From positions 1,798,001 through 1,862,000 of the forward strand of contig NZ_CP047204.1 in NCBI RefSeq assembly GCF_030408735.1: 64,000 bases of DNA, read 5' to 3'. Made by a program: the position numbers and the translations under genes. The notes beneath the pieces were generated by a model. It saw nothing but the letters and a program-made list of their open reading frames with translations. It searched no databases and was not told where the DNA came from. This stretch comes from Corynebacterium faecale. GTDB lineage: Bacteria; Actinomycetota; Actinomycetes; Mycobacteriales; Mycobacteriaceae. Positions 17,848-30,554 of this stretch are shown in pieces (the first letter of the stretch is position 1; each line of letters opens with the position of its first letter).

Positions 17848-18022
17848 TGAGAAAAGAACCTCCGGCTCTTGGTAGTCGTGTAAGAACCGGAGGTCTCCCC
17901 CACCCAGGTGTTGGTGGGCCAGCATGACCGGGAATCACACATCGGGTTACAACGGGTAACACAGATGCTGATTGCCGTGTTGACGATCAATGCCGTAGAC
18001 GGGGTACTCCCCTCCATTACGG
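17848..18022 (-). promoter_or_regulatory. yybP-ykoY manganese riboswitch controlling terC
   Basis: The terC leader on the minus strand has the family's core. P1 is GGAGG (18011-18015) with CCTCC (17889-17893). The first conserved loop GGGGAGTAC (about 18003-18011) is present, and the second, GGGGGAGACC (about 17892-17901), follows a GGCCCACC...GGGTGG stem. The 3' P1 strand also starts a perfect 13-bp hairpin, 17882-17894 with 17858-17870, whose distal arm contains the terC GGAGG ribosome site. Mn2+-bound aptamer would hold P1 and free the ribosome site; unbound RNA would mask it. A TATAGT -10 (18029-18034) lies just upstream. Confidence 0.85.
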
Positions 18023-18104
18023 AGTGCCACTATAACCCATTTTTCCTTCGATCGCCAGTATTCGACGATGGACATTCCTCACGAATGTTGCCCGCCCCAA
18101 CAGG

Positions 18105-18150
18105 AAAACGGGCCGAACCCCACAAAGATCTGTGGTTTTCGGCCCGTTTT
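18105..18150. terminator. ftsK terminator
   Basis: A stem of AAAACGGGCCGAA (18105-18117) with TTCGGCCCGTTTT (18138-18150), extended inside by CCACA/TGTGG, is flanked by A and T runs so that it can act in both directions. It lies downstream of ftsK (minus strand) and ahead of the terC promoter. Confidence 0.75.
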
Positions 18151-18261
18151 CAGCCCGTTTTCGGCTCGTTTCCCGCCCTCAGCTCAGCGACTCAGTGGCA
18201 GCTGCCCCGACGTTGTTGCTCTGACCTTGTTGCTCTGACCTTGCCGCTCTGGCTATTCGAA

Positions 18262-21200
18262 TCAGAACACCCCACCGGATGGATTAGCCCGGACGATGTT
18301 GGTGTCTCCGCCATCTGACCCGTTTCCTTCACCGGACCCCGGGGTGGTGCCGGTATTCACCTCTCCCACGGGTTCTGCATAACCATCGTCACCCCACTGG
18401 TCTTCCTTCGGGGCATCGGCTGGGTCAGCGCCCTTGAGCATCCAGATGATGGTTTCCAGTTCTTCAGGCTTGACCAGAACCTCACGTGCCTTGGAGCCCT
18501 CCGATGGTCCCACCACTCCGCGGGTTTCCATCAGGTCCATGAGACGGCCGGCCTTGGCAAAACCGATGCGGAGTTTACGCTGCAGCATGGAAGTGGAGCC
18601 GATCTGTGAGGTGACCACCAGATCCACCGCTTCCAGCAGATCGTCCAGGTCATCTCCGATGTCGGCATCGATCTTCTTGGCTTCACCGGCCTTGTCCTCG
18701 GTCACTCCGTCGGTGTAGTCAGGCGCAGCCTGCACCTTCGACGCCTCGACCACGGCTTGGATTTCCTCATCGGTGACGAAGGCACCCTGGATACGCTGTG
18801 GTCTGCCGGCACCCTGCGGGATGAACAGTGCATCGCCCATACCGATGAGCTTCTCCGCACCACCCTGGTCCAGGATCACGCGGGAGTCCGTGAGCGAGGA
18901 GGTGGCGAAGGCCAGTCGGGATGGCACGTTGGTCTTGATCAGGCCGGTCACCACGTCCACGGAGGGGCGCTGCGTCGCCAGCACGAGGTGGATGCCCGCG
19001 GCGCGGGCCTTCTGGGTGATGCGCACGATTGATTCTTCGATTTCTTTCGGCGCGGTCATCATCAGATCGGCGAGCTCGTCGACGACACAGATGATGTACG
19101 GATACGCCCGGTATTCACGCTTTGATCCCATCGGGGTCACGATCTCACCGGATTTAATCTTGCGGTTGAAGTCCTTGATGTGGCGCACACGGGTCTGCTT
19201 CATGTCCATATAACGCTGTTCCATCTCCTCGACCAGCCACTGCAGTGCTGCCGCAGCCTTCTTCGGCTGTGTGATGATCGGGGTGATCAGATGGGGGATC
19301 CCCTCGTAGGGGGTCAGTTCCACCATCTTGGGGTCAACAAGGATCAGGCGCACATCTTCAGGGCGCGCACGGGTCAGCAGGGATACCAGCAGGGAGTTCA
19401 CAAAAGCGGATTTACCGGAACCTGTGGAACCGGCCACAAGAAGGTGGGGCATCTTCTGAACTGAATAGGAGACGAAATCACCTTCAATGTCCTTGCCCAG
19501 TCCCACCAGCATGGGGTCTTTGTTGTCCACGGTGACTGGCGCATTCAGCACATCACCGAGTCGCACCATTTCACGGTCCGCATTCGGTACCTCAATTCCC
19601 ACGGCCGACTTGCCGGGAATAGGCGTGAGCAACCGGACATTCTCAGTCGCCACCGCGTAGGCAATATTGGACTGCAGATTGGTGATCTTGGAAACCTTCA
19701 CGCCAGGGCCCAGCTCGATCTCGTACCGCGTCACTGTCGGCCCGCGTGAGAATCCGGTGACAGTGGCATCCACGTTGAATTCACGGAAGACATCGGTAAT
19801 GGCTTCGATGATCCGGTCGTTGGTCTCTGATCGTGTCTTCGCCGGCGCGCCCGGGATCAGGAGATCAGCGCTGGGAAGCTCATAGAAACTGTCCCCGTCG
19901 CTGACGGTAACGGCGGCCGGGGGCTCAGCCTCCTCCGTCGCCGGTCCTGCCGGGTCCATTCCGGAGCGTTGAATGATGGCCTGTCGGACATTCTCACGCG
20001 ATGCCGCCACCGCATCACGGGTGGGGGCGGGGGCCGGAGTCGCAGGTGGTTCCACCTTCTCGGTGATGGCGGGGAACTCATCGGTTTCTGACACCGAGGG
20101 TTTAGACCGCTCCGGCTTAGAGAACAGTGAGGGTTCACCGCTTATCGACGCCTCCGTCAGCTTCCCATCACGCTCTGCGGCGGGTTCACCGCCCGCGTTG
20201 TCAGCCGGGTAGCGTTCCAGCGACGCCGCCGCCCGGCGTGGAGTGTCGGTGGTGCGACGGGGTGTCACCCGGGTGGCACGCGCTGGAGCAGCTGGGGCCT
20301 TTGGAAGTGCGCGGCCAGAGGCGCGACTCTCGATCTCGTGGTTGACGTGACCGTAGAGGTCGTCCTCTTCGTCCTCATAATCATCCTCCCCGGACCGTCC
20401 GAAGCCAAAGAAGCCATTGATGAAGCCGCCGAACTCCCGAATCGTGATACCGGTGGTTTTCAGTGCCCCATAGAACAACACCAGGAACAGAATCGGTACC
20501 GCAAGATAGACACTGAAGCCGAGCTCCAATGGACTACCGACCCAGGCACCCAGTGCACCACCAGCTGTTTTACGACCTGCCCAGTCACCGGGGTTGCCTG
20601 CGAAGAGGTGCACGAGACCCAGCATGCACAGCAGGATGATCACAACGCCGATTCCCACCCTGACCCGGGATTCCGGGTTCGGGGTGTAGTTGAGCATCAG
20701 TGCAACCGCAGCCGCGATGAGAGCGAGTGGAAGAATCCACGCTCCCGCCCCGATGGTCAGGTGGACGATGTCGGCGATGAAAGTGCCGACCGGGCCACCA
20801 ATGCTGAACCACACCGCGGCACCGAGGACAATGGCTGTGCCAACCAGAGTCAGTGCGATACCGTCGGCGTGCTCATCCATATAGGCACCTGCACGGCGCC
20901 AGGATGAATCATGTTGCTCTTCATTATCCGCCACGGCAACATCTTCAAAATCGTCCGTTTTGGATCGTCGGCTAGATGTACGAGCCTTGGGCTTCGTAGG
21001 GATCTCCTCCTCAAAATCATCAAAATCATCGTCCAGGGCATCGCCCCGTCGCCGGCCGAGTTCACCGATGGATCGGGTCATCTTCCCCAGTCCGCCGGCA
21101 GTAGCAGAAAACAGACTTCCGATGCCGGTACCCACAGCATGAAATGCGCTGCCGGTCCTCTCTTCGGAGGTCTCGGCAGCGCGACGTGCAGTCATCGAAG

Positions 21201-21339
21201 TCGTCGGAGCCGTGTTCTCAGCTCGACCGGTTCTCTGAGTGGGCTTGGTCCTCCGGGTGGTCGCGGTGGTTTTCGGCCCCGTCGACTTTCCAGATGCCCG
21301 TGAGCTTCCCCGCTTGGGTGCGCCGTTTCTGACAGTCAT
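18262..21339 (-). CDS. ftsK: DNA translocase FtsK
   Basis: A septal DNA translocase of 1025 residues that clears chromosomes at division and activates XerCD. A basic Ser/Thr-rich N-terminus is followed by four membrane helices (about residues 160-320) and a long Pro/Ala linker (about 330-540). The motor then has Walker [11 protein letters not shown] (near 636) and Walker [14 protein letters not shown] (near 751). The C-terminal gamma winged helix (about 915-985, [20 protein letters not shown]) reads polar KOPS sites. The start at 21339 follows TAGTCT by 7 nt and is probably leaderless. Confidence 0.95.
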   Translation of the reverse strand: MTVRNGAPKRGSSRASGKSTGPKTTATTRRTKPTQRTGRAENTAPTTSMTARRAAETSEERTGSAFHAVGTGIGSLFSATAGGLGKMTRSIGELGRRRGDALDDDFDDFEEEIPTKPKARTSSRRSKTDDFEDVAVADNEEQHDSSWRRAGAYMDEHADGIALTLVGTAIVLGAAVWFSIGGPVGTFIADIVHLTIGAGAWILPLALIAAAVALMLNYTPNPESRVRVGIGVVIILLCMLGLVHLFAGNPGDWAGRKTAGGALGAWVGSPLELGFSVYLAVPILFLVLFYGALKTTGITIREFGGFINGFFGFGRSGEDDYEDEEDDLYGHVNHEIESRASGRALPKAPAAPARATRVTPRRTTDTPRRAAASLERYPADNAGGEPAAERDGKLTEASISGEPSLFSKPERSKPSVSETDEFPAITEKVEPPATPAPAPTRDAVAASRENVRQAIIQRSGMDPAGPATEEAEPPAAVTVSDGDSFYELPSADLLIPGAPAKTRSETNDRIIEAITDVFREFNVDATVTGFSRGPTVTRYEIELGPGVKVSKITNLQSNIAYAVATENVRLLTPIPGKSAVGIEVPNADREMVRLGDVLNAPVTVDNKDPMLVGLGKDIEGDFVSYSVQKMPHLLVAGSTGSGKSAFVNSLLVSLLTRARPEDVRLILVDPKMVELTPYEGIPHLITPIITQPKKAAAALQWLVEEMEQRYMDMKQTRVRHIKDFNRKIKSGEIVTPMGSKREYRAYPYIICVVDELADLMMTAPKEIEESIVRITQKARAAGIHLVLATQRPSVDVVTGLIKTNVPSRLAFATSSLTDSRVILDQGGAEKLIGMGDALFIPQGAGRPQRIQGAFVTDEEIQAVVEASKVQAAPDYTDGVTEDKAGEAKKIDADIGDDLDDLLEAVDLVVTSQIGSTSMLQRKLRIGFAKAGRLMDLMETRGVVGPSEGSKAREVLVKPEELETIIWMLKGADPADAPKEDQWGDDGYAEPVGEVNTGTTPGSGEGNGSDGGDTNIVRANPSGGVF

Positions 21340-21429
21340 GGCTCCCAGACTAGTCGCACCAACCACAACTATCACAGCTGCACCACGCTGATCCAGCTGG
21401 TTTTTCAGGAACCCTTGTTCTATTCCCTA

Positions 21430-22050
21430 CTACAGATTAAGCCTCTTCACTGAAGAATCATCACCGGAAATGTCCAGATTGACCACGTCCCGCCCGAAAG
21501 CCCACAGGACGAACTCTCCCACTCCACCGCTGATTCGGACGACCGCCTCGCCGTCCGGGGATACACCCGGCTTTTCATTGACGATGATCCGTTCAAACCC
21601 TTCAGGGGCAAGGATGACCGGGCGATCAGCTTTGAGCACCCGGCCAGCCATCATCTTCAGTGCGCGGTACAGATAACGTTGGTGTTCTTCAGCAAGCTCG
21701 CGCTCGTCAACGGCATCACCGGGGGCCAGGGCACCACGGCGGACATCTTCATGATGGACAAAGTGCTCGACCCCATTGGCCACACGGTCAAGGACCCGCC
21801 ATGGATTAAGGCCCGAGGGCCCAGCGGCCCAGTTCCGGACGAGGTCATCGTATGAACCCGTCTCAGGCTGCTCATCGCCACCACCGATCGGCACCAGTGC
21901 CCGAAGCTTCGACAACGGGTTCTGCTCACGGTCCCGGAGATGCTCCGCCAGATCCCTCGTTGTCCACCCCTCGCACAGCGTGGGAGCATCAGGCCCCTTG
22001 TCCAGAAGAGATTGGGCCAGGGCTTCGCGCTCACTATTAGAAAAAGTCAT
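21430..22050 (-). CDS. TIGR03085 family metal-binding protein (DinB/maleylpyruvate isomerase-like)
   Basis: A cytoplasmic protein of 206 residues of the actinobacterial TIGR03085/TIGR03083 family. It has a DinB-like four-helix N-terminus (SEREALAQSLLDKGPDAPTLCEGWTTRDLAEHLRDRE) with metal-ligand histidines in AEHL and HFVHHEDVRRG. These proteins are predicted mycothiol- or metal-dependent enzymes, but no substrate is known. A TAGGCT hexamer 7 nt before the ATG predicts a leaderless message. It lies between rnj and ftsK in the same orientation. Confidence 0.82.
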   Translation of the reverse strand: MTFSNSEREALAQSLLDKGPDAPTLCEGWTTRDLAEHLRDREQNPLSKLRALVPIGGGDEQPETGSYDDLVRNWAAGPSGLNPWRVLDRVANGVEHFVHHEDVRRGALAPGDAVDERELAEEHQRYLYRALKMMAGRVLKADRPVILAPEGFERIIVNEKPGVSPDGEAVVRISGGVGEFVLWAFGRDVVNLDISGDDSSVKRLNL

Positions 22051-22117
22051 GAACCCCAGCCTAAGCGCTTTTCTCACGCCAGGTTGGGGTTCACTCGTTG
22101 GGAAACCTACTCAGTGG

Positions 22118-24223
22118 TTAGAGGGATTCCCTGGAGGCACGAACCTCATCATCATTAATGCTCACGTTATCCGAGGTCATCGGGATGACGGTAGGCATGA
22201 TGACCGGCTGGCGCTTCCACTTCTGCTCCACGAAACGGGAAAGCTTACGACGCATCTGCTGAACCATGCGGTAAGGATCGTTTTCACCTTCGGCGGCAAG
22301 ATCGTTCATAGTGTTCTCAGCCAGCTCGGTGACCTCAGTCATCATTGCCTTGGAATCCTCGGAGAAACCAGTGGTTTCAACCCGTGGGCTCTCAAGGAGT
22401 CGACCCGTGCGGTTGTCGATGACACACGTGATGGAGATCAGTCCACCCTCGCCGAGGGAGGTACGGTCCGCCAGGATGTCTGCATCGATATCACCCATGG
22501 TGACACCATCGACATAGAGGTTACCGACTGGAATCTGACCCACAACCTTGGCATGTCCGTTGACCAGGTCAACGACTACACCATTCTGTGCGAGCACGAC
22601 GTTGTCGCGCTGCACACCGGTGGAGATCGCCAGTTCCTTGTTGGCACGCAGGTGACGCCACTCGCCGTGCACAGGCATGGCGTTCTTCGGGCGCGCAGCG
22701 TTGTACAGGAACAGCAGCTCGCCTGAGTATGCGTGGCCAGAGGTGTGCACCTTGGCGTCGCGGCCTGTGATCACGGTTGCGCCGATCTGGGCCAGCATGT
22801 TGATCACACCGAAGACAGCTTCCTCATTACCCGGAACGAGCGAGGAGGACAGGATGATCAGGTCGCCGTCGCGGACGGTGATCTGACGGTGTTCACGGCG
22901 TGCCATCCGGGACAACGCCGCCATGGGCTCACCCTGGGTGCCGGTGGTGATGAGCATGACCTTGTGCGGTGCCATGCGGGAGGCATCGTCCATGGAGACG
23001 ATCGTTCCGCGTGGTGCCTTGAGGTAGCCCATCTTCTCGGCGATCTCCATGTTCCGGATCATGGAGCGACCGTTGAAAGCCACCTTGCGACCTGCTGCGA
23101 CAGCGGCATCGACAGCAGCCTGGACACGGTAGACGTTTGAGGCGAAGGAGGCGAGGATGACGCGCTGCTTGGCTTCAGTGACCAGACGCTTCAGCGTCGG
23201 GGCGATCTCCGCCTCGGAACCTGATACGCCCGGGGTGGTTGCGTTGGTGGAGTCACACAGCATCAGGTCGACGCCTTCGTCACCGAACCGGGACAGTGCC
23301 GGCAGGTCGGTTGGACGACCATCGGTTGGGGTCTGATCCAGCTTGATGTCACCGGTGTGGATGACAAGTCCGGCAGGGGTCTTGATGGCGAGGCCCAGGC
23401 AGTCTGGGATGGAGTGGTTGACTGCCCAGAAGCGAATGTTGAACGGTCCGCGGTTCTCATTGGACTGCTCGTTGACCTCGATCAGCTTCGGACGCAGTCG
23501 GTGCTCCTTGCACTTGGCTGCGATGAGCGCGAGTGTGAAACGGGATCCGATGATGGGGATGTCACTGCGCAGCTTGAGCAGCCACGGGATCGCTCCGATG
23601 TGGTCCTCATGCCCGTGGGTGACCACGAGTGCCTCAACGCGGTCGAGGTTGTTCTCGATCGGACCGAAGTCCGGCAGGATCAAATCCACGCCAGGTTCGC
23701 CTGATGACGGGAACAGCACACCACAGTCAACGATGAGAAGACGGTTGTTGTATTCGAACACGGTCATGTTGCGACCGATCTCGGAAATACCACCCAGTGC
23801 GTAGATACGCAGCCCGTTGGATGGAGCCTTCGGTGGGTCGGGCAGACGCTGGGTCAGGTCCGCGCCCTGCATGGACTTGACCACATTGCGGCGACCACCC
23901 TGGTTACGCTGAGCCGGGTTACGCTGACCACGGTTACCCTGACCGTCCTGGCCCTGGTTGCCTCCACCACGGCGGCTACGTCCACCACGGCTGTTGGACG
24001 AGGAACGTCCACGGCCGGAGTTGTTACCGCCCCGGTTCGACGACGAGTCGGACCCGTTGGAGTCCCGGTTGTCGTTTCCGGAGGCAGGTGCTTTGTCCGT
24101 TTCTTGGGCGGCTGATGCCTCAGGAGCCTGGAACACCGGGGTGTCCGCTACCGCTTCCTGTCCAGCCTCCGGCGGACCCGCCTTGCGGGTGACCTTCCGG
24201 GCGCGATTACGGGATTCATTCAT
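22118..24223 (-). CDS. rnj: Ribonuclease J
   Basis: A 5'-3' exo- and endoribonuclease of 701 residues for mRNA decay and rRNA processing. An unusual N-terminal extension of about 140 residues is rich in Gly, Arg, Asn and Gln (disordered, RNA-binding-like). The metallo-beta-lactamase core with HGHEDHIGAIP near residue 215, the beta-CASP domain and the C-terminal domain follow. It begins 2 bp after the dapA stop with GGAG upstream, so it is in the dapB-thyX-dapA-rnj neighbourhood known from C. glutamicum. Confidence 0.95.
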   Translation of the reverse strand: MNESRNRARKVTRKAGPPEAGQEAVADTPVFQAPEASAAQETDKAPASGNDNRDSNGSDSSSNRGGNNSGRGRSSSNSRGGRSRRGGGNQGQDGQGNRGQRNPAQRNQGGRRNVVKSMQGADLTQRLPDPPKAPSNGLRIYALGGISEIGRNMTVFEYNNRLLIVDCGVLFPSSGEPGVDLILPDFGPIENNLDRVEALVVTHGHEDHIGAIPWLLKLRSDIPIIGSRFTLALIAAKCKEHRLRPKLIEVNEQSNENRGPFNIRFWAVNHSIPDCLGLAIKTPAGLVIHTGDIKLDQTPTDGRPTDLPALSRFGDEGVDLMLCDSTNATTPGVSGSEAEIAPTLKRLVTEAKQRVILASFASNVYRVQAAVDAAVAAGRKVAFNGRSMIRNMEIAEKMGYLKAPRGTIVSMDDASRMAPHKVMLITTGTQGEPMAALSRMARREHRQITVRDGDLIILSSSLVPGNEEAVFGVINMLAQIGATVITGRDAKVHTSGHAYSGELLFLYNAARPKNAMPVHGEWRHLRANKELAISTGVQRDNVVLAQNGVVVDLVNGHAKVVGQIPVGNLYVDGVTMGDIDADILADRTSLGEGGLISITCVIDNRTGRLLESPRVETTGFSEDSKAMMTEVTELAENTMNDLAAEGENDPYRMVQQMRRKLSRFVEQKWKRQPVIMPTVIPMTSDNVSINDDEVRASRESL

Positions 24224-24225
24224 AT

Positions 24226-25155
<930 letters not shown>

Positions 25156-25389
25156 TTACTCTGGGGTTTACCAACCCCTCGATTTTCCATCAAGTCTTAA
25201 AAATTGTTCTGACGCCCCTATCCCACGGGGCCAATTCCGGCCAGGATACAGCCTGTATTACAGCGCATCCTACCGTTCCGCACATGCCAGACGTGGCTGT
25301 ACGGGATCCACCGGCATGTTCTTTCGATCAGAAATGTGGAAACATAGAACATCCAACCTGCCGTCCTGGAAAGGAAGGAGAATCAGCCC

Positions 25390-25554
25390 ATGTCAGAAGC
25401 TCTGAGCTGGTTCCTGTGGAATTTCGCCACGTGGATCACCCTGGGTGTGTTTGGTGGCTTCGCCACCGGGGATATTCTGGACCCGGATTACCTGGCTATG
25501 TTATCCAGTGCCTGGGGAAACATGTCCAGCAACCCCTACCCACCGAGCCAGTAA
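25390..25554 (+). CDS. Hypothetical small protein, 54 residues
   Basis: A short plus-strand frame between dapA and thyX, both of which are on the minus strand. It begins with ATG after a very strong AAGGAG site (about 10 nt spacing). The first half is aromatic and hydrophobic (SWFLWNFATWITLGVFGG, residues 6-23) and could be a membrane segment or amphipathic helix. The second half is polar, ending SSNPYPPSQ. I do not recognise a family. Its size resembles the small corynebacterial cell-wall channel peptides, but that comparison is speculative. The ribosome site and clean codon use support it as real. Confidence 0.5.
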   Translation: MSEALSWFLWNFATWITLGVFGGFATGDILDPDYLAMLSSAWGNMSSNPYPPSQ

Positions 25555-25610
25555 CCCACCCATGATGGTCCAAGCGCCCTGCACTGGATCACGATTAACT
25601 GGGGCTTCGA

Positions 25611-26363
25611 TCAGAAGTCAGCCACGTAGGGGCTGGTGGCCATCTCGGTGCCGTCGGCGAGCTTTTCAATCTCAAAATCCCCGAACGCCGTGGGTGCCTG
25701 GACCCGGAGAAGTTTGAGGCATTCCACAGCAACGTTGCGGATCTCCACGTCGGCGTGTTCACTGGCCCGCATCCCGAAGAAGTGGCGCCAGGACCGGAAG
25801 TTGCCTGTGACCACAATCCGGGATTCTGTGGCATTGGGCAGAACCGACCGCGCCGCCTGCCGGGCCTGTTTCTTGCGCAGCAGGGCGTTCGGCTCGCCTT
25901 CCAGTTTTTCCTCCAACGCGGCGAGTAGTTCATTGTAAATGAACCTGTTCTCATCCATTGAGCGGAGAAAAAGCGAGCGTAGCTCCGGATCATCATTGAT
26001 CACTCCGGGGATGATGACCTCCTGTTCCCCCTCATGCACAAAACGCTGGGAGAGCTGGGAGAAGGAGAAATGCCGGTGCCTGACCAACTCATGGGTGGCT
26101 GATCGTGAGATGCCCCGGAGATACATGGTCGCGCTGGCATGTTCCAAAAGGGCGGTGTGGCCGACCTCCATGATGTGGCGGAGATAGGCCGCGTTGGTGG
26201 CTGTCCGGGGATTAGGTTTGTCAAAGGTCTCATAACAGGCACGCCCCGCGAACTCAATGAGCGCCTCGGCTCCCGTCGCATCGGTGTCCCAGTCCACGGA
26301 TGTGGGTGGGGTGAATGCTGTGCATGCAATCAGTTCAACCTTCAGTTCAACCGGTTCTGCCAC
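25611..26363 (-). CDS. thyX: Flavin-dependent thymidylate synthase ThyX
   Basis: Makes dTMP from dUMP using FAD, NADPH and methylene-tetrahydrofolate; 250 residues. The ThyX motif appears as [13 protein letters not shown] (residues about 93-105), a variant of RHRxxSxNxxSxR with Ser where Asn is usual, as is common in actinobacteria. The GTG start at 26363 is preceded by AAGGAG. It lies between dapB and dapA, as in C. glutamicum. Confidence 0.96.
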   Translation of the reverse strand: MAEPVELKVELIACTAFTPPTSVDWDTDATGAEALIEFAGRACYETFDKPNPRTATNAAYLRHIMEVGHTALLEHASATMYLRGISRSATHELVRHRHFSFSQLSQRFVHEGEQEVIIPGVINDDPELRSLFLRSMDENRFIYNELLAALEEKLEGEPNALLRKKQARQAARSVLPNATESRIVVTGNFRSWRHFFGMRASEHADVEIRNVAVECLKLLRVQAPTAFGDFEIEKLADGTEMATSPYVADF

Positions 26364-26425
26364 GCGTTCTCGGCTCCTTCACTCAAAACAGGGATTATGT
26401 CGATCTGACTCCGGGGAGGGATCTC

Positions 26426-27319
<894 letters not shown>

Positions 27320-27364
27320 CTACCGGCACTGTTCAAAATTATTCACCCGGCTTAAAGTTTATAT

Positions 27365-28042
27365 ATGAAAGCGATATCCACGTCCCTAGCTTTGGTCGCC
27401 ACCGCTGCGCTGTTCACCATGACTGGATGTACGGACAACGGCGATGCCAGTGGCACCACCACGGTCACCGCGCCCACCACCGCTGCTTCTCCGGGCCCCG
27501 GCACCGCCATCACGGGTACCAACGGTGAAACAACCACCGTTACGGCGTCGCAGACGTCGGGGACGGGCGTCGATAAGCCTGATCCAACCGTGCCAGTCAC
27601 CCAGCCGCTCGGCAGCCCGGGCCTGGGGCGCACGATGCAGCCGCCGGAGGGTGCCTATGATCTGACGGTGATGGATGTCCGCATGGCCGAGCATGAAGCG
27701 TTCACGCGCGTGGTTTTTGATTTCCACGGGACCGGAATGCCTGGTTGGTGGGCGGGTTACACCGCCGAGGCAACGCAGCAGGCCTCGGGTCTCCCCGTGT
27801 ACGTTTCCGGTGATTCCTTCCTGGAGGTCAGTCTGGACGGCATCGCACTGCCACCCGATGCCGAGGTCCAGGGTGTGAACATGGGTTCCTTCGGTGGTGC
27901 GGGGATCGTGGATGAAGTGGTCCTGACCACCATCTTTGAGGCCCGAGCGCAGTTCTACATAGGTGTCTCGGATCATCCGCGTGAATATTCGATAACACTG
28001 CTGCAGGAGCCGACCAGAGTGGTGGTTGACCTGGTGCACTAG
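27365..28042 (+). CDS. AMIN-like domain lipoprotein
   Basis: A predicted lipoprotein of 225 residues. The signal peptide ends in the lipobox MTGC (Cys near residue 22). A Thr/Ser/Pro-rich linker (about 25-90) leads to a C-terminal beta-rich domain (YDLTVMDVRMAEHEAFTRVVFDF to TRVVVDLVH) that resembles the actinobacterial AMIN-like domain, thought to bind cell-wall polymers. No enzymatic residues are evident. It lies convergent with pnp and divergent from dapB. Family assignment is by overall pattern, so moderate. Confidence 0.72.
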   Translation: MKAISTSLALVATAALFTMTGCTDNGDASGTTTVTAPTTAASPGPGTAITGTNGETTTVTASQTSGTGVDKPDPTVPVTQPLGSPGLGRTMQPPEGAYDLTVMDVRMAEHEAFTRVVFDFHGTGMPGWWAGYTAEATQQASGLPVYVSGDSFLEVSLDGIALPPDAEVQGVNMGSFGGAGIVDEVVLTTIFEARAQFYIGVSDHPREYSITLLQEPTRVVVDLVH

Positions 28043-28047
28043 GAAAA

Positions 28048-28098
28048 CAACAAGGGCGGCCCCTCAAGGAGAAGTTCCTTGAGGGGCCGCCGTTGTTG
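28048..28098. terminator. Bidirectional terminator between lipoprotein gene and pnp
   Basis: A very long stem formed by CAACAAGGGCGGCCCCTCAA at 28048-28067 and its complement ending TTGTTG at 28098, with a short GAAG-type loop. It is placed between two convergent genes. Confidence 0.8.
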
Positions 28099-28115
28099 CT
28101 GGGGTGAGGAGGGTT

Positions 28116-30377
28116 CTAGTCTTCCTCAACCACCGGGACGAGGGAGATCTTGCCGCGGTTGTCAATATCGGCGATCTCCACCTGGAGCTTCTGTCCGACG
28201 CTGACCACGTCCTCGACCTTCTCCACGCGCTTGCCGTTGCCGAGCTTGGAGATGTGAATCAGACCATCACGGCCCGGCAGCAGGGAGACGAAGGCGCCGA
28301 AGGCGGTGGTCTTGACCACGGTGCCCAGGAAACGCTCGCCGACCTTAGGCAGCTGTGGGTTGGCCAGTGCGTTGATCTTCTCGATCGCAGCTTCTGCAGC
28401 CTCACCGCTGGATGCGGAGATGAACACGGTGCCGTCATCTTCAATGGAGATGTTCGCGCCGGTCTCCTCGGTCAGGGCGTTGATGTTCTTGCCCTTCGGC
28501 CCGATCAGCTCGCCGATCTTGGAGACCGGGATCTGCACGGTGGTGATGCGTGGTGCGAACTGGCTCATCTCATCCGGGCTGTCGATGACCTCAGCCATGG
28601 TCTCAAGAATGGCCAGACGGGCATCGCGTGCCTGCTCCAGAGCATCGGTGAGAACCTGGGTGGGAATGCCATCGAGCTTGGTGTCCAGCTGCAGGGCGGT
28701 GATGAACTCGGAGGTACCAGCGACCTTGAAGTCCATATCGCCGAAGGCATCCTCAGCACCGAGGATATCGGTCAGTGCCACGTACTTGGTCTTGCCATCA
28801 ACCTCATCAGAAACAAGACCCATGGCGATACCGGCAACCGGTGCCTTCAATGGCACACCTGCGTTGTACAGGGACAGAGTGGATGCACAGACGGAACCCA
28901 TGGAGGTGGAACCGTTGGAGCTTAGTGCCTCAGAGACCTGACGGATGGCATAAGGGAACTCTTCGCGGGACGGGATCACCGGCAACACTGCGCGTTCTGC
29001 GAGGGCACCATGGCCGATTTCGCGGCGCTTCGGGGATCCGACGCGGCCGGTCTCACCGGTGGAGTACGGCGGGAAGTTGTAGTGGTGCATGTAGCGCTTG
29101 GAATCAACCGGCGCCAGGGAATCGATCTGCTGCTCCATCTTGAGCATGTCCAGGGTGGTGACACCCATGATCTGGGTCTCTCCACGCTCGAACAGGGAGG
29201 AACCGTGTGCCCGCGGGATCAGTTCGACCTCAACACCCAGGTCACGGATGTCGGAGACTCCACGGCCGTCGATGCGGAAACCCTCGGTGAGGATCTTGGT
29301 GCGCACGATCTTCTTCATCAGGGAGTTGTACGCTGCACGGATCTCCTTCGATGCCGCGGAAGTGGAATCATAAGAATCCTTGAACTGGCCAAGCAGCTGT
29401 GTCTCAACCTGTTCCATGTGCGCGTTGGTGGCATCCTCGCGCTCGTGCTTGCCCTTGATGGTGAGCAGCTCAGCGAGTTTGGTGGACGCCTTCTTCTCCA
29501 CTGCTGCATAAACATCATCAGCGTACGGTGGGAACACAGGCAGCTGCTTGGGCTCCTTGGCCACACGCTGTGCCAGTCCCTCCTGTGCACGGCACAGGAT
29601 GTCGATGAATGGCTTGGCTGCCTCGAGGCCCTCCGCGACGATCTTCTCGGTCGGTGCCGGAGCGCCGTCCTTGACACGCTCAACAACGGTGTCGGAGGCG
29701 CCTGCCTCCACCATCATCACAGCGACATCGGAGAAGGTCTTGTTTCCACGCTTGCGGTCAACCAGGCGACCGGCGACAACCAGCTCGAAGACGGACTGCT
29801 TCTGCTGCTCCACGGTGGGGAATGCCACCCACTGGCCGTCCTTGTGCTTCTCATCGGTGATCAGTGCCATGCGGACACCGCCGACGGCACCGGAAACCGG
29901 CAGACCCGAGATGCGGGTGGCTGCGGATGCACCGTTGATGGCCACGACATCATAGCTGTCCTGTGGGTTGATGGACATGACCGTGACCACGATCTGGACA
30001 TCATTGCGCAGACCCTTGGCAAAGGTAGGACGCAGCGGGCGGTCGATCAGACGGCAGGCGAGGATCGCTTCGGTGGAGGGGCGTCCCTCACGGCGGAAGA
30101 ATGATCCGGGGATACGGCCTGCGGCGTACATGCGTTCTTCAACATCCACGGTGAGTGGGAAGAAGTCAAAGCCCTCGCGTGGCTGGTTTGATGCGGTGGT
30201 GGTGGCCAGCAGCATCGTTTCATCATCAAGGTAAGTGGTTACTGCACCGTCTGCCTGGCGGGCCAGCTGGCCGGTCTCGAAACGGATGGTGCGGGTTCCG
30301 AAGTCACCATTATCAATGGTTGCAATGGCTTCAATAACGCCATAGTCGGTGTCTTCGAAATACTTAACTTCGCTCAT
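28116..30377 (-). CDS. pnp: Polyribonucleotide nucleotidyltransferase / guanosine pentaphosphate synthetase
   Basis: PNPase, a 3'-5' phosphorolytic exoribonuclease; 753 residues, matching the C. glutamicum enzyme in length and sequence. Two RNase PH domains flank the helical domain. The KH domain ([24 protein letters not shown]) and the S1 domain ([31 protein letters not shown]) are at the C-terminus. The actinobacterial enzyme is annotated as bifunctional, with GPSI activity. The ATG at 30377 follows GAGGAG. It lies downstream of rpsO, the common bacterial arrangement, with a hairpin between them. Confidence 0.97.
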   Translation of the reverse strand: MSEVKYFEDTDYGVIEAIATIDNGDFGTRTIRFETGQLARQADGAVTTYLDDETMLLATTTASNQPREGFDFFPLTVDVEERMYAAGRIPGSFFRREGRPSTEAILACRLIDRPLRPTFAKGLRNDVQIVVTVMSINPQDSYDVVAINGASAATRISGLPVSGAVGGVRMALITDEKHKDGQWVAFPTVEQQKQSVFELVVAGRLVDRKRGNKTFSDVAVMMVEAGASDTVVERVKDGAPAPTEKIVAEGLEAAKPFIDILCRAQEGLAQRVAKEPKQLPVFPPYADDVYAAVEKKASTKLAELLTIKGKHEREDATNAHMEQVETQLLGQFKDSYDSTSAASKEIRAAYNSLMKKIVRTKILTEGFRIDGRGVSDIRDLGVEVELIPRAHGSSLFERGETQIMGVTTLDMLKMEQQIDSLAPVDSKRYMHHYNFPPYSTGETGRVGSPKRREIGHGALAERAVLPVIPSREEFPYAIRQVSEALSSNGSTSMGSVCASTLSLYNAGVPLKAPVAGIAMGLVSDEVDGKTKYVALTDILGAEDAFGDMDFKVAGTSEFITALQLDTKLDGIPTQVLTDALEQARDARLAILETMAEVIDSPDEMSQFAPRITTVQIPVSKIGELIGPKGKNINALTEETGANISIEDDGTVFISASSGEAAEAAIEKINALANPQLPKVGERFLGTVVKTTAFGAFVSLLPGRDGLIHISKLGNGKRVEKVEDVVSVGQKLQVEIADIDNRGKISLVPVVEED

Positions 30378-30554
30378 ATGCGAGTTGTTCTCCTCATTTT
30401 CAGTGCTTCCGGTGATCATCGGTGTCACCGTTAATGCTGTCTTCATACAACGTTTAAAAACTCTACCAGCTCAACACCGATTCCCCCAGTACTATTTTTC
30501 AGCAACTGACCGGGGTACTGACCGCGAGCTGACAATGCCGGTATGGCATGAAGA

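Noticed and set aside
18195..18250. Repeated TTGTTGCTCTGACC-like units downstream of ftsK as a mobile-element end
   Set aside because: Only about two copies, no transposase or target duplication nearby; more likely simple sequence.
29010..30104. 364-codon plus-strand frame opposite pnp
   Set aside because: Antisense shadow of PNPase; composition is Leu/Gly/His-rich with no family match.
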